From positions 1-64,000 of the forward strand of contig NZ_FORN01000009.1 of assembly GCF_900114015.1 (NCBI RefSeq): a stretch of 64,000 bases of DNA. Direction: 5' to 3'. Position 1 is the first letter of the stretch, and every line of letters begins with the position of its first letter. This stretch comes from Caulobacter sp. UNC279MFTsu5.1 (lineage in GTDB: Bacteria > Pseudomonadota > Alphaproteobacteria > Caulobacterales > Caulobacteraceae). The notes under the pieces were generated by a model. The model did no database searches. It saw only the letters and a program-made list of their open reading frames with translations, and was not told the DNA's origin. Shown here piece by piece: positions 62,164 through 64,000 of this stretch. The position numbers were made by a program, and so were the translations under genes.

Positions 62164-63045
62164 ATGGCTGAGGTTCTCGAGCGCGAGGTCATCGATGCGG
62201 ACGACCTGCAGGGCTTCTCCGATCCCCTAGCCGATGTCGCTGGCTTGTCGTCCGTGCTGGTGCATGACGTTGGCCAGGGCGACGCCATCAGCATCCTGGA
62301 CGCCGACGAAAGGCCGGTACTGCGGATCGACTATGGTGGCCTGCAGAGTGGTCCCTTCAAGGGTAAGACCGGTAAGGCGCGAGCTGGCTCCATCAATGCG
62401 AAGTTGCCCATCCTTCAGGCGGCCCCGCTCATGCTCACCCATTGGGATGAGGATCATTGGTGTTCGGCACGCCGTCACACCGACGTGCTGACCAAGGCAC
62501 GGTGGATCGTTCCGCGTCAACGGACCTCGCCGCGGGCGGTGCGGTTGTCGGCCAAGGTCGCCACGATCAATTGCGTGCCCGAAGCCGAGGTCGGCACGGT
62601 GTTTCAGTATCGCGCCCAGAACGGCGACACGGTGTGGTGGGAGAAGATCGACCACTTCGACCCGACGGGGGAGGGCGAAGACTGCAACATGACCGGCTTG
62701 GCCTTTTCGGTCACCCGGGGCGATCGGGTTATCTTTCTGCCCGGCGACGCCCCCTTCGACCGCATCCGCCACTACAGGCTCCATCAGGAGGACGGTCGCA
62801 AAATGGTCGGACTGGTGGCGTTCCATCATGGCTCAGGTAACCACTGGCGCAACGCCACTGAGGAGTTCCTGAAGACCTGGGCCTCGCCGAACATGGACCA
62901 GAAGGTCGTGTTCTCGTACGGAGATCCAAACACCTACGATCATCCGGTGTTGGACAACTACGAACCCTACTTTGGGGCGTCGGCCTTTTTCGCAACGCCG
63001 CAGGTGCGCCAGCGTACAATCGGGCCCATCCACATACGTCTATAG
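62164..63045 (+). CDS. Operon gene 4: metallo-beta-lactamase-fold hydrolase
   Basis: A 293-residue protein with the MBL fold. Metal-ligand motif THWDEDHW (residues about 92-99), aspartate in FLPGDAPFD (about 190-198) and histidines in AFHHGSGNH (about 218-226). The start SVLVHDVGQGDAISILD resembles the ComEC-like MBL branch that often hydrolyses nucleic acids or nucleotides. The intact ligands make it a probable hydrolase. It begins directly after the previous stop codon. It is the only obvious enzyme in this operon and thus the likely effector or the step that makes or removes a signal. Confidence 0.85.
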   Translation: MAEVLEREVIDADDLQGFSDPLADVAGLSSVLVHDVGQGDAISILDADERPVLRIDYGGLQSGPFKGKTGKARAGSINAKLPILQAAPLMLTHWDEDHWCSARRHTDVLTKARWIVPRQRTSPRAVRLSAKVATINCVPEAEVGTVFQYRAQNGDTVWWEKIDHFDPTGEGEDCNMTGLAFSVTRGDRVIFLPGDAPFDRIRHYRLHQEDGRKMVGLVAFHHGSGNHWRNATEEFLKTWASPNMDQKVVFSYGDPNTYDHPVLDNYEPYFGASAFFATPQVRQRTIGPIHIRL

Positions 63046-63781
63046 GCCAGAGCCCGCCGATAGTGGGCCTACTAGGGATGTGAAGGGCAGGCGATCAGTC
63101 GCGCATTCAAATCTCATGCTGTTGATCTACCAGTAGTCCGACCCGGTGCGACGTAGCGTCATCCGCAAACCGGCCGGACCCTGAGCTTCGAGGAAGTCGT
63201 GGCCAGTTGGAGGGCCCGGCCCGGGCGATCCACGGCCAGGCCTATGACGCGCCCCAGCCGGTGATCGGCGTGCTCGACGTCTCCAGCCTGCCCAGAAGGC
63301 GGCGCGCCCCAAGCCTGGGCGACGAGGTGGAAAGGCCGACGGTGAGGAGGGCGCTCAGCCCTCGGTCGCGGTCTCGGTATTGGCCGGCTCCCCCGCCAGC
63401 CGCAGGGCGTAGTAGGACGCCTTGGCGTCGCGGTACTCATGCTCAGCAGAGGCGACAGCGGCCGATCGGCCGCGCGACGTCCGCGTTCGGAGACGCCCTT
63501 ACTGGGTCCCGCCTGCGGGGAACGCCCAGCCCTGCCGAAGAGTCGAGCGCACGCGAAGGGTTTGAACGCTGGTTTGTCGACTTGGTGCAGCCCAGCTGAG
63601 TGTTGCGGCCGGTCCGCCGTCAATCCGCAGGGATCCGGCAAAGGTCGCCTCTCTGGAGGCGCGCTAAGGTCTGCAACTGGCGCGTTCTCCCCGCTGCTTT
63701 CAATTGTGTTGGCGCGCAGAGCAATTGCAGATTTAATATGCTGAAGCTTGCGGATCTGGTGCGTGAGGCGCCGTTTGAGGT
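63046..63781. other. 736-bp region with gene fragments
   Basis: No intact gene. One minus-strand frame ending at TGA 63355-63357 reads EHEYRDAKASYYALRLAGE..., which looks like the end of a real protein but has no start. On the plus strand 63207-63290 reads RAIHGQAYDAPQPVIGVLDV, another fragment. Together they suggest decayed gene(s). The right copy of the 44-bp repeat lies at 63640-63683. Confidence 0.4.
63640..63683 (+). repeat. Imperfect 44-bp direct repeat, right copy
   Basis: Right partner of 58921-58964. Shared blocks are AAGGTCGC, CTGGAGGCGC and GCAACTGGCGC. The copies may be remnants of one duplicated gene segment or the ends of an inserted element. Confidence 0.6.
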
Positions 63782-64000
63782 GTGAGCGAGCCTCATCAAG
63801 ATATTTGGGTGATGTGCGATTGGCTTGGGGGGGAAGTGCAAAGGATCGTTAGGAGTGCCGCGCCGCAAGAACTGTTTGAGCGGCTGCATCTTGCGCGTGA
63901 GCACCGTGAGCTGATCGACTGGCTGCGACAAGACGCGCGCCGACGGCAGCAGCGGCGCACGCCCATCAATTTTGACATCTTCCACAATCCCGAGCTGATT
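63782..64000 (+). CDS. Hypothetical protein, truncated by window end
   Basis: An open frame from GTG 63782 to the end of the window with no stop. The sequence opens VSEPHQDIWVMCDWLGGEVQ, then ELFERLHLAREHRELIDWLRQDARRRQQRRTPINFD. The lysine/arginine-rich helical character suggests a small regulatory or DNA-associated protein. At least 73 residues are visible. ATG 63812 is an alternative start. Cannot be assigned. Confidence 0.5.
   Translation, partial: MSEPHQDIWVMCDWLGGEVQRIVRSAAPQELFERLHLAREHRELIDWLRQDARRRQQRRTPINFDIFHNPELI

Noticed and set aside
52542..64000. A complete integrated element with att sites
   Set aside because: No integrase and no second copy of the tRNA 3' end were found inside the window, so element boundaries cannot be claimed.

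Overview
The window is GC-rich DNA from an alphaproteobacterium, most probably of the order Caulobacterales (Caulobacter or a close relative). The signs are a large TonB-dependent receptor next to a glycoside hydrolase, paired UrcA-family secreted proteins, an HWE-type histidine kinase with its receiver, fdxA next to a CarD/CdnL gene, a CIRCE-controlled groESL operon, and a cobT-type cobaltochelatase gene. Three families of palindromic intergenic repeats recur through the backbone.

Backbone, about 3.6-52.1 kb. The order is uvrB; a divergent exported protein; a cupin protein, an AraC regulator and a dienelactone-hydrolase-like enzyme; a GH35 beta-galactosidase-like enzyme with a TonB-dependent receptor (sugar uptake and degradation); an exported cyclophilin; an unknown gene coupled to an EAL protein; a VOC protein and an I42-type inhibitor lipoprotein; groES-groEL; cobT with a coupled phytase/esterase-like lipoprotein; two UrcA proteins; an ArsR/AHSA1/membrane-protein operon; rpmB; a lone RebB (R-body) homologue; a LysR regulator divergent from an NTF2-like gene; an alkyltransferase; a YtcJ-type amidohydrolase; a Suv3-like helicase coupled to an S4-domain protein; a PAS-GGDEF-EAL protein; fdxA; cdnL; a small heat-shock gene with a probable ROSE RNA thermometer; a TPR hybrid kinase with an orphan receiver; an epoxide hydrolase; and a GAF-HWE kinase with a receiver.

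Two accessory regions stand out. The first (about 1.97-3.54 kb) is AT-richer than its surroundings. It holds a zinc-ribbon protein and an overlapping pair: an unknown cytoplasmic protein and a membrane protein. The second begins at tRNA-Arg(CCU) (52465-52541) and runs off the window. It holds an unknown gene with a frame break at a CG repeat, a PHP-ATPase of TrlF type, a convergent pair of exported proteins (an OmpA-like lipoprotein and an unknown), a 16-C homopolymer, a nuclease-like protein, and a tight four-gene operon (60411-63045): unknown protein, membrane protein, unknown acidic-tailed protein, and metallo-beta-lactamase-fold hydrolase. That operon has no name I can attach, and it is the best candidate in the window for an undescribed system, plausibly defensive. 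An imperfect 44-bp direct repeat brackets it together with the two genes upstream. No integrase, transposase, rRNA or CRISPR array is visible.
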